Source: Heliocidaris erythrogramma
Taxonomy: Eukaryota; Echinodermata; Echinoidea; Camarodonta; Echinometridae
Reading direction: 5' to 3'
Length of the DNA: 64,000 bases
NCBI GenBank assembly: GCA_025617745.1
Contig: CM046856.1
Location: forward strand, 41,352,888 to 41,416,887
Part shown: positions 1 to 9,883 of the stretch, in pieces
How the letters are laid out: each line of letters starts with the position of its first letter
How positions within the stretch are numbered: position 1 is the stretch's first letter
Notes under the pieces: generated by a model
Database searches by the model: none
What the model was told of the DNA's origin: nothing
What the model saw: the letters and a program-made list of their open reading frames with translations, nothing else
Translations under genes and position numbers: made by a program

Positions 1-2075
1 CCGATGTACAGCATGTACCTAACTGATGTATATCTTAATCATTTCTTTTTTTTTAAAATGAAAATAATGAAGGTAACATTATTCTAACCTGTGTCATTAC
101 TTTCAGATCCATTTTTAAAATGTTGAACATATATTTTATTGGGGTTTTCGTCTGATTATTATAGCCAAATCAGGATATATTCGAGCTGGTATGGGTTATA
201 CTATGCTTATTTACTTATATATTTATATGAAAATAATGAAGGTATGAAATTCTAATCTGTGTCACTTACTGCAAAAATGATGATAATATTGGCCAAATCG
301 GGATATATTCCACGTGGTAATTAATGTACTATATACCCAATTGATATACAACATGAACATTTTGATTATATATGTTTATCATTATTTTTGCTCTAAGTAT
401 GAATGTTAGTATTGTTCCTCTATTTACTCTCCATTATACAAGTTTGATTCTCCTCACATTGCTAAGATTGACTTCAATACGGCTTATATGACACATACTT
501 TTCGTTAATTGGCAGTCGCAAAACAAACCACATTTCTGTAGGTCTATATCTCAACATTTCTATTATAAACAATTAAAAAATATCTTTTTGACAACAAAAA
601 TGGGGAAAAGTTGTTTCAAAATGTACTTCCGAAGAGGTTCAAGTACATTCTTTGGGGTTATACAGTATTTTCATATCAAATTGCCCTTTTCCACTTACGA
701 AACTGCATTTTCACGTCTTATTCAGACCATACGTCTTAGAATAATTTGTTTTGGAACTTTGTCAAGTGGCGTAGCTACAAGGTGCCCCTCTCTAGTCATG
801 AAAAACAGAAAAGGAACAGAAAAGCAAGAGAGAGAGAGAGAGAGACGGGGGTACGTGGTATGATAGGACCCCACACCCTCCACCTAATTGATGACATTGT
901 TCATTTATCCACCAATTCGGACGTTTGCCTCAACCCCAGAACCCCCCCCCCCCATAATGCCATTGCACTCTCCATGCCTGGACCCATTATAAATTATGCC
1001 CCTTTTGATCATTAGCTTTAAAACCAACTCCTAGTTTCGATTAAAATGTTATTCATTCCCGATCCACACGGGACGCGTATTTCATCCCCACCCCTCCCCA
1101 CAAAAGAAGCCTACCTATGCCCTTCTTAGTGCCATTTATGTAATTCAGTGGCGTAATGAGCCAAAAAAAATTGAGGAGGCTGAGCAGAGGCATACAGGGT
1201 CCAATTTCTGAATGCTTGCGATCGAGCAAAAAATCGTCCTTTTAAAAATGAAAATGCAATTATATATCTGCTAGGTAATTTCATGCCCTCTGTTCTTTTG
1301 TTCTGGCGTGATTTTTTTTTTTGGGGGGGGGGGGGGGTGTGGGGGGTTGGCACTACACTCTTGATGAATTAAAGGTATGGCAGTCAGTCATAGTTACGTA
1401 CGTGTACGACTGGCACAACCGCACGATTATTACTTATAGGCTCCTCAAATTGGCAACGTGTCGAGATTGGCTCGAAGATCGCTTGGGCTAACTTCAGGTT
1501 CCGGACTGATGTAGAATTAGCCACGACCAGGTAGCTAGGTAGCTAGGGAGGTTCAACACTCGAGACTCGAGTGAACCCAAAGGCCAAACAACCTGTAACT
1601 GTAAGAATATTTAGATATACATGCATGTTGTTTATGTTTGTGTTGTCTATGAGAAAGAAAAATATCAATCGGATCCACGTGGGATCAGGACAGAGTTCAC
1701 AAATACGCTGTGACCAGCGTTACACCGGTACCGGCGTTACGACGTATTGAATATCTCGTCATGTTTTATTCTTTTAAAATTTAAGTTTTATTAAACTGAA
1801 ATGAAACCGGTAAGGCGGTAGTGCAGTGCTGTATGATGGGGAGCCCTATGTCTGCGCACCTAAGGCTAAGCGGGCTAAGGTTTTAACCTGAAAATGAACA
1901 AGAATTTCTTTAATATTGCTCTAGGCCTATAAAGACCACTCCCGGGTACATTTCTGTAAAATAGTTGGTATTTTCTGTCGCATGTACTAAAGGTATGGGG
2001 GGGGGGGGAAATAAGATAAATATTTTAAATACTTGCTTTCAAATTCAGCCCTTAAAAATCTCACTCCTACCTCAA
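1..2075. other. AT-rich intergenic stretch, no gene seen
   Basis: I see no coding exon or recognisable element. The stretch holds short low-complexity tracts: (GA)n near 830-845, a C run near 943-952, a G run near 1321-1337 and another at about 1997-2008. Open frames here are short, overlap these tracts and show no domain. Confidence 0.5.
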
Positions 2076-2446
2076 ATGGCCGTTAGGAAGAACTTTTGAT
2101 ATTTACAGCAAAATCCAAAGTCAAAATCTTGTCCAAAACCGGAGAAATCCCCGCCGATTTGTTTCGCGATCGCGTGTTGTTTACAAACTGCCGATGTCTT
2201 AGACTAAAATCGGCCAATATAATTTTTGTCCACGAAGAAACTCGGGATCGCAAGGGCACATCGATCTTTACGATCGCGCACACAGAAAATCGGAACTTTT
2301 CCGTGTACGCCATAGGGACCGAATTTTTGAGGACAAAACTCTTTTGGGGAGATGTCAGCGCCCGCGGCGACCAGGAAATGTACACAATGACTCCGATAGC
2401 TCGTTTCGCGAGAATCAACAGTAAATTGCGGATTTCATTTTTGTAA
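2076..2446. other. CpG-rich segment open on both strands, unknown
   Basis: About 350 bases stand out from the AT-rich surroundings by many CG dinucleotides. They stay open for 116 codons on the + strand (2096-2446) and 111 codons on the - strand (2083-2418). Neither translation shows a family I recognise. A GT (gtgagt, about 2464) lies just past the + frame, so it could be an exon, but a dispersed repeat or a decayed CpG-rich element is as likely. No function is proposed. Confidence 0.25.
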
Positions 2447-3142
2447 ATATCTTTTCCAACATTGGTGAGTTGAATTTATTGTATTTCTTGGATATTTTGG
2501 GGTCGGTTTTTGAAAATTAAATGCCGATTTTGAGTGAATATTGGTGACTTTTGTGCAGTGGTGTTTTAAAAAGATGAGGTGTATGACTGCCTACATTATA
2601 CACACGAAGTATAGGAATGTACCTATGAGTGATACAGACTAAACTCACATCAGCAAGCAATGGTCATATTCACATCAGCAAGCAATGGTCATATTGACCA
2701 TTAGAATCATATACATGTGTGTATACTGGGTATTGGGGATACAGATGTAATTTTGTTTGAAATTGATGTTTTTGTGGGCAAACTGATACTTAAGTATCAT
2801 TCTTTAGATTTTAAGTTATCAGTTCGTTAAGATACAAAATGTAGAAAGTTATAAAAACTAAAGTTAGTGGTGGGTGTGGCCACCAGGGCCGTTACCATGG
2901 CAACGCATCAAGGAAATTTAGGAATTTACTAAAATACCTAATATTTCTAATTCAGAAATTAGAAAAATGACCGGTAACCATCTAAATATATGTATTTTGG
3001 GTTTCCTGATTGATTGAAACCAAAATCTAGGTCATTTAAAGTCGCGGTTACTATGGAAACGGTAACATAAAAAGTTTATATTTTGGAAAAATATCGGCAT
3101 TATCGTGAAATAGTCCCCGCTTCAAAAAAATCTAAGTTTTTT

Positions 3143-3273
3143 TAGGATTAGGATTAGGGTTAGGGTTTAGGATTAGGGTTAGGTTTTAGGGTTAGGGTTA
3201 GGTTTTAGGATTAGGATTGGGGTTAGGGTAGGGTTTAGGATTAGGGTTAGGGTTAGGGTTAGGGTTAGGGTAT
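3143..3273 (+). repeat. Interstitial telomere-like TTAGGG repeats
   Basis: About 130 bases of degenerate TTAGGG, with TTTAGG and GATTAGGG variants and four perfect tandem TTAGGG copies at the right end. It sits inside the first unit of the ~353-bp array and widens the spacing there. It is internal to the window and degenerate, so it is not a chromosome end. Confidence 0.85.
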
Positions 3274-4890
3274 GGTGGGGACTATACCACGATTATGCCA
3301 AAATATCTAAACTTATCAGTATAAAATAGAGAGAAGTCTACACACTCTTAGATTATATTTTTCTGTTAGCTAGGACCCTCAGCTCTCATAATCTGCCTGT
3401 TTTCCATAGAGTTCATGGTGGGCGTGGCCACTAGGCCCGTTACCATGGCAACACAACGAAATACTGGAAATTAGAAAATACTGTATATTTGTCATTTAAC
3501 AGCATAAAATATATGGTAAAGCCTCTAATATATGTATTTCAACCTGCCCTAGTGACTCCAACTACAATCTGAGCCATTTGAAGTCATGGGCGTGTAAAAA
3601 AGGGCCGTTGCTATGGAAACGGTCCCAAAAAATGCTTATATTTGTGTAAAATATCTATGATTTATCAATACAAAATAGAAAACTGTCTGCACAATCTTAA
3701 ATCATGTTTTTCTGTTAGCTAGGACCCTCAGCTCTCATAATCTGCCTGTTTTCCATAGATTTCATGATGGGCGTGGCCGCTAGGGCCGTTACCATGGTAA
3801 CATAACGAAATACTGGAATTTAGAAAATACTGTATATTTGTCATTTAGCAGCATGAATTATACATGGTAAGGACTCTAATATATGTATTTTAAGCTGCCC
3901 CACTGATTCCAACCACAATCTGAGTCATTTGAAGTCATGGGCGTGTAAAAAAAGGGCCGTTGCTATGGAAACGGTCCCACAAAATGCTGCTATTTGTGGA
4001 AAATATCTATGATTTATCAATACAAAAAAGAAAACAACTGTCTGCACAATCTTAAATCATGTTTTTCTGTTAGCTAGGACCCTCAGCTCTCATATTCTTC
4101 CTATTTTACATAAAGTTAGTCGTGGGCGTGACCACTAGGGTTGTTACCATGGTAACACACCAAGGAATTGAATTTTAGAAAATACTATATATCTGTAATT
4201 CAACATCACAAAAACAAATTGTAACCATCTAACCATATGTATGTTGGGGTGCCTGTTTGATTGCAAGTAGAATCAGAGACATTGGAAGGCACCGTCATGT
4301 CAAAACATGGCTGTTGCTATAGAAACAGTATGATAAAAATTGAATATTTCTGTAACTAATCAACACAAAACAAAGAACAGGTGTATGTACACCCTAAAAT
4401 GGTGTTTATCTGTCAGCTAAATCTGAGTCATTGGAAGTCACCGTCATGTCAAAACATGGTTGTTGCTATAGAAATGTTATGGTGAATTAATAAATATCAG
4501 TGAAAAAAATATGTAACTATCCAATGCACTTTATAAAGTAAGGGTCTCCACAACCTGAAATGTTTTTCCCCTGTACGTTAGGTAGGACCCTGGATATCAT
4601 ATCCTCCCTGACTGCCACAAAGGTGGATACTGGGCGACCACTCGGGCTGTTACCATGGTAATAAGATTGGAAATAACATATGTCTAATTCAACAACGTGA
4701 AAATATTTAGTAGGCATTACATCTATTTCAAGCAGCTCTTTTGAGTGCAATTTTTTTGCGTGCTTTCAAGGTCACAGTCAGGTACACGATTATAATTCTT
4801 ATTATCCGTTTGGTCTCAAACTGCCGCCGATGGTGGGTGTGAGCACCAGCCCCATTACTATGGCAACGCACCATCAAAATATTGGAAATT

Positions 4891-4898
<8 letters not shown>

Positions 4899-4931
<33 letters not shown>
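4899..4931. repeat. (TA)n microsatellite
   Basis: About 16 TA dinucleotides in an uninterrupted run within the last forward array unit. Confidence 0.9.
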
Positions 4932-4933
<2 letters not shown>

Positions 4934-5070
4934 TGTTTCAACAATAGAAAACACAAAATATTGGTCTGGATATACATATTATAAACAGTTATTACACTAA
5001 AATACAGTCATAATCCGAATCACTTAAGGCCATAGTAATGTCAAAACATGGTTGTTGCCATGGTAGTATT

Positions 5071-7020
5071 ATTATGAAAACTGAGCAATTAAAAAAAAAG
5101 GTGACAGATTTTTGTTATTACACAGCAGCAATTATGTTGCAAAGACATTTTTAATTGCTCGCCGTGTTCGGATAGCTCCGGGCAAGATGTGGGAGTCCAT
5201 GTGGGTGACCGTTGCAGTAACAACAGCTGATCCTAACTGGTTAGCTGTACTTGAGTAGTTATGCTTCCACCTCTATGCCTTGGCGTTGGGAGGGAGACAA
5301 TGGAGGCTTAATAAATGGATTCACCTCAGTCACAGAACTTAATGTATTCATAAGATGATAAACTTGTCGGTCTGTAGCTAAACCTGTCTACTTGAAATAA
5401 ATCTGAGAAGATTGGAATAGAATTTAGCATATTTTCCCCTAATCCTACCCATAAGAAATCTGCATGTTCATTAAGGATTAACAGCATGGCCAAGCATGGT
5501 TGGATAAAGGATGGGGTATATTTTTGGCAGAGTTTAGTGGCTAAGTCCATAATTTTTTTGAAATTAGTGAACACCAGGGGGTTTGTCAATCTATCTTTTA
5601 CAGCTTTAAGGCGTTCTGCAGCCTTACTTGAACTGAGTATTCTCTTATTAAAACTTGGTTGACTTTCTTACAAGTCTGATATGGTGAGGCACTCTTATCT
5701 GGCTTAAATCACAGGCTAAGAAGGTCATGGTGAGGAGATTATCCAACCCTCCTCCGGTTTGGTTTGGCAGAATAAAGTCAGAACTCAGGATGGAGATATA
5801 GGTGTCATCTATACCTCCACCACTATGTTAGAAGAGAATACATTTTTGCAATACTTGAGTAATGTCTCTATGGTTAGGATGAAGATGATGAGTGAATCCT
5901 CACTTCACCCTAGAGGGAATTCAAATTTACTTAGTATAGTTTGGTATGTAATTCTGAAGTCTGTCAATGCCTTATTGTATCTGTTCTTCATGATAACTCT
6001 GATGGGTAATCCTCAACCTCATCCAAAGTAGCGGGTGTTGCTGCAAGAGGAATTCTGCTGAAAATGTTCCGTACCTCTATCCCAAGGATGCTCTCTAACT
6101 TCTGATTCCTAATGGCATCCATTTATAGAACTCCTTGAAGGGGCAAAGTGGAATACAATAGCTCTCACTCATGTCAACTGGGTGTGGACACTTATGTACC
6201 TCAGTTATTATTTCACAGATGACTGTGAACTCAAAACTGACACATTAATTGCAGTTAGCAGTACAGTCAGAAATTAACTTTATAAAAATATATCATCACT
6301 AACATTATCTTTCGTGTTGTGAAATCACAGAAATATGCCACTATTTTATAAATATAGATTTCTCGATCATAATCTGCCTTAGCAGCGACCATGTTTGGGT
6401 ATGATCATTGGGAACAAATGATTAACATTTTCAATGCAATCATTCAGGCTGCTTGCAATGGAGATATCTAGCAGGTTTATACTGTTATATTGTTTTAAAA
6501 TAATGTTAAACTAAAACAATGCCACTTTCTGAAATGCCAATATTTTAAAGATGCTTTTGGTGCTCACAGCCACAGTACAAGTGGTCAAAGTTAATACTGT
6601 AATACGACAGCACAGTAGATGAGTATCTCTAAGTACAGTGGTACCTTTTTAATATGAATTGACTTATAAAATACAATGAATTTTCAGAAGCCTTGCATAT
6701 CTATTTGAACATTTGCATCTTCGTTTGTCATAGCAAGTTTCCTACCAGGCATGAACTTGAGGCCTCCAACCTGGAAAATATTGTTGATCTGGATTTGAAC
6801 CAATAGGACAGTTGCACTTGTTTATTCATTATTTAGATACATAAATATCCCTTTCTTAAAAATCAATATTAGCTTTCTTTATCATTCTTTTCCTTTAGCA
6901 ACGGCATATTTTTATATGACTGACCTAAACTAATCCGGCTTTTGATTGCAATTAAAGGCGCAGCTTCAATTGTGTATAATTAGATGCCTACATTGTACCT
7001 CGTTACATTACAAATACATG
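5071..7020. other. Spacer between the inverted X-box arrays, no recognised gene
   Basis: This 2-kb stretch separates the forward and inverted arrays. The - strand is open at 5326-5640 (87 codons from its first Met), and a second open stretch lies on the + strand at 5759-6031. Neither matches a domain I know. If the two arrays are the arms of a foldback element, this would be its central part and the open stretch could be a decayed transposase, but nothing in the residues shows that. Confidence 0.3.
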
Positions 7021-7240
7021 GTGGAAGCACTGTGGTATATTGGTGAAGGCCTTTCACTCTCATACCAGAGCTCTTGGATTCGATCCTTGATCGGTGCTTA
7101 CATCCCTGGGCAAGGTGTTCTGCCCACATTTGTTTTGCTTGACCCAGATGTATGAAATGTGTACAAGGCAATGATAGTTGCAGGGCAGTAATATTACTGA
7201 TGTGGTTATCCTGGGTAAGTAAGATCAATTTATTATTATC
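7021..7240 (+). mobile_element. tRNA-derived SINE candidate
   Basis: Positions 7027-7097 read like a decayed tRNA: the ends GCAC and GTGC can pair, an A-box-like TGGTATATTGGTGAAGG is followed by a B-box-like GGATTCGATCC. The unrelated body that follows runs to about 7240. This is the tRNA head plus body layout of SINEs transcribed by RNA polymerase III. No clear oligo-A or simple-repeat tail is visible, so the right end is approximate. Confidence 0.55.
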
Positions 7241-7261
7241 TATTATTCTAAAACTCTTGTT

Positions 7262-8790
7262 TTTTGGTGCCTTACCATGGTACATGTAGCTACCTTGACA
7301 GTCTCACCCACAACCAACTTTGTGGCTACTAGGAAGCTTTCGATTATGATAGCTGAGGTTCTAGCTGACAGATAAACACCATTTTAAGCTGTATATACCA
7401 CTTGTTCTTTGTTTTGTGTTGAAATATTCAATTTTTATCATACTGTTTCCATAGCAACAGCCATGTTTTGACATGACGGTGACTTCCAATGGCTCTGATT
7501 CTACTTGCAATCAAACGGGCACCCCAAAATACATATGGTTAGATGGTTACAATTTGTTTTTGTGATGTTGAATTACAGATATATAGTATTGTCTAAAATT
7601 CAATTCCTTGGTGTGTTACCATGGTAACAACCCTAGTGGTCACGCCCACTACCAACTTTATGTAAAATAGGAAGAATATGAGGGCTAACGGTCCTAACTA
7701 ACAGAAAAACATGATTTAAGATTGTGCAGACAGTTGTTTTCTTTTTTGTATTGATAAATCATAGATATTTTCCACAAATAGCAGCATTTTGTGGGACCGT
7801 TTCCATAGCAACGGCCCTTTTTTACACGCCCATGACTTCAAATGACTCAGATTGGGGTTGGAATCAGTGGGACAGCTTGAAGTACATATATTAGAGGCCT
7901 TACCATATATTTTATGCTGCTAAATGACAAATATACGGTATTTTCTAAATTCCAGTATTTCGCTATGTGTTACCATGGTAACGGCCCTAGCGGCCACGCC
8001 CACCACCACTTTGATGTCAAACAAGCAAATTATGATAGCTGAGGGTCATAACTAATATAAAAACATTATCAAAGACTGTGCAGACATGTTTTCTTTCTAT
8101 TTTGTAATGGTTAGTTATAGATTTTTTCACAAATAACAGCTTTTTGTTGGACCGTTTCCATAGCAACGGCCTTTTTTGACACGCCCATGACTTTAAATGG
8201 CTCAGATTGTGATTGCAATCTATCAGGCAGCTTGAAATACACATAATGGGATACTTACCATATATTTTATAGCTATTGAATTACAAAGTATTTTTCTAAG
8301 AATCCAGTATTTTGGTGTGTTACCATAGTAACGGTCCTACAGGCCACACCCACCACCAACTGTACGTGAAATAGGCAGATTATGCTAGCTGAGGGTCCTA
8401 GCTAATAGAAAAACATACTTTAGGCTTGTGCATACACCTTTTTGCCTATTTCATATTTATAAGTTTAGAAAGTTGTCAAAAAACCCGCTTTTTATGGTAC
8501 CGTTTCCATAGTAACGGCCATTTTTTGACACATCCATGACTTTAAATGGCTCAGATTATGGTTGCAATCGATTGGGCACCTTAAAATACATATATTAGGA
8601 TACTTACCAAGTATTCTTATATTAGTGAATTGGAATTATATGACTTTTCCTAAAATTCATATTTTTCTTGATCCGTTACCATGGTAACGGCCCTGGTGGC
8701 CACACCCACCACCAACTTTATGGCAAACAAGCAGATTCTGATAGCTGAGGGTCCTAGCTAACAGAAAAACATCATTTAAAATTGTGCCTA
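7262..8790 (-). repeat. Inverted array of the ~353-bp X-box repeat
   Basis: The same repeat as at 2860-5070, in reverse orientation. Type A sites (GTTACCATGGTAAC or one-base variants) start at 7615, 7969, 8319 and 8675, steps of 354, 350 and 356 bp. Type B sites (GTTTCCATAGCAAC, the reverse complement of GTTGCTATGGAAAC) start at 7445, 7799, 8154 and 8502, steps of 354, 355 and 348 bp. B-to-A spacing is 165-173 bp. The regularity is better than in the forward array. Confidence 0.85.
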
Positions 8791-8823
8791 AGGGGGGGAC
8801 CTTTTCGGTTTCTGGCCCATGGA

Positions 8824-9119
8824 CTAGTAGGTATATGATTTATTGCAGTAAATTTGTAAAATCAGCACTGATTTTCTTATTTACTAGATAAATCTATATA
8901 CCTGCCTATGACCCTCCCTCCTTCCCCTCGCCTTGCAAGCAACATGTTTTACTACTTGGGGTTGCTCGCAAAAGAGGAAGATGGCCGTTGCGTATTGCTG
9001 CGGGTGAGTGGCGAAGGGGAGAACAATAGGATTACGGGGGGTGCGCACAATATTGTGACTCATTTGTGTTAAGTTCTCGAACGGGTTAGTAAATAAGAAA
9101 ATTAGTGCCGATTTTACAA
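8824..9119 (+). mobile_element. Relict of a DIRS-type element end (circle-junction plus terminus)
   Basis: The segment matches, in reverse complement, the gene-poor left end of the complete DIRS element at 53440-59619. It starts with a circle-junction-like part (TGATTTATTG then GTAAA then CTAGATAAATCTAT), continues with the C-rich stretch and a counterpart of AGCAACATGT, and ends in a decayed terminus (GATTTTACA). The recombinase and all other coding parts are missing. It lies about 600 bp upstream of the LDAH start codon. The divergence suggests an older or different subfamily. Confidence 0.7.
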
Positions 9120-9261
9120 TTCTGTTTCTTTCGGTTATTTTTATTTATCTCCTTGTATAAGATCATACTCCTCTCTTTCCAAAGTTATTCTTAAGTAATA
9201 TCTTTCTTTGGATTGTTTTTCATCGTTTTTTACGTAAAGTAATTTTTTTCTTTACATACTC

Positions 9262-9525
9262 CTAAACTCTGTATCCACACTCTTCACTTTCTCCGCCATA
9301 CTCAAACTCCTTATCCATGTATCCGCGTATCCACTCTCCTCACTTTCTCTGCCATACTCAAACTCTGTATCTATGTATCCACTCTTCTCACTTTCTCCGC
9401 CATACTCAAACTCCTTATCCATGTATCTGTGTATCCACTCTCCTCACTTTCTCTGCCATACTCAAACTCTGTATCTATGTATCCACTCTCCTCACTTTCT
9501 CTGCCATACTCTGTATCCATGTGAA
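9262..9525 (+). repeat. Minisatellite, ~52-62-bp units
   Basis: About five units of a pyrimidine-rich repeat built around CTCACTTTCTCTGCCATACT and CAAACTC(C/T)TTATC. It lies between the DIRS relict and the first LDAH coding exon. The open frames across it are an artefact of the repeat. Confidence 0.8.
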
Positions 9526-9711
9526 AATATGCACGTATCCACTGTCCTCCTAGTTGTGGCCGTTGTTAATGCCTTATAATCGATCGTTTAAAACGAAGAC
9601 CAATTTCTGTAATCGATAGATGACATTGGACTCTAAAGGTAAGCTTTGATGTTACTCTATAGGGTCCCAATTCATTTATAATATTTTCCAGCTTAATGTG
9701 AACAATTAACG

Positions 9712-9883
9712 ATGGCGACATCTTCTATCTCGTCATCTGGAGTTTCATGTGAGGAGGAGCCTCCAGTTGTTACAGAGAACATCCTAGTAGATGGGATGCC
9801 AACCAGAATTGTTAAGGTTGGAGGAGACTTCTCAGAAACCAATGATGGAGTGTCTCCAAAGGTTCTCTTTCTAATAATTCCAG
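9712..9883 (+). CDS. LDAH: LDAH coding exon 1
   Basis: Encodes residues 1-57 plus the first base of a Gly codon and ends with the hydrolase strand VLFLIIP. The donor is CAG/GTGAGT. A 5' UTR exon further upstream is possible but not visible. Confidence 0.88.

Larger units (their letters stand above)
2860..5070 (+). repeat. Forward array of ~353-bp repeats with paired X-box-like sites
   Basis: Diverged tandem units each carry two related palindromes: type A GTTACCATGG(C/T)AAC (2891, 3439, 3788, 4143, 4649, degenerate 4854) and type B GTTGCTATGGAAAC or close variants (3047, 3607, 3959, 4313, 4462, degenerate 5054). Clean A-to-A steps are 349 and 355 bp and B-to-B steps 352 and 354 bp; A and B are about 170 bp apart. 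Each unit also repeats the phrase GCTAGGACCCTCAGCTCTCA. The sites fit the RFX X-box layout of two inverted half-sites with a 2-bp gap. The first unit is interrupted by telomere-like repeats. Confidence 0.85.

Noticed and set aside
3143..3273. TTAGGG repeats as a chromosome end
   Set aside because: They are degenerate, only ~130 bp, and sit inside a repeat unit that continues on both sides.
2860..8790. CRISPR-like array because of regular repeats
   Set aside because: Units are ~353 bp, diverged throughout, without short repeats and unique spacers, in an animal genome.
9639..9690. Possible 5' UTR mini-intron of LDAH (GTAAGC near 9639 to CCAG near 9690)
   Set aside because: About 52 bp is too short to be credible for an animal intron without transcript evidence.
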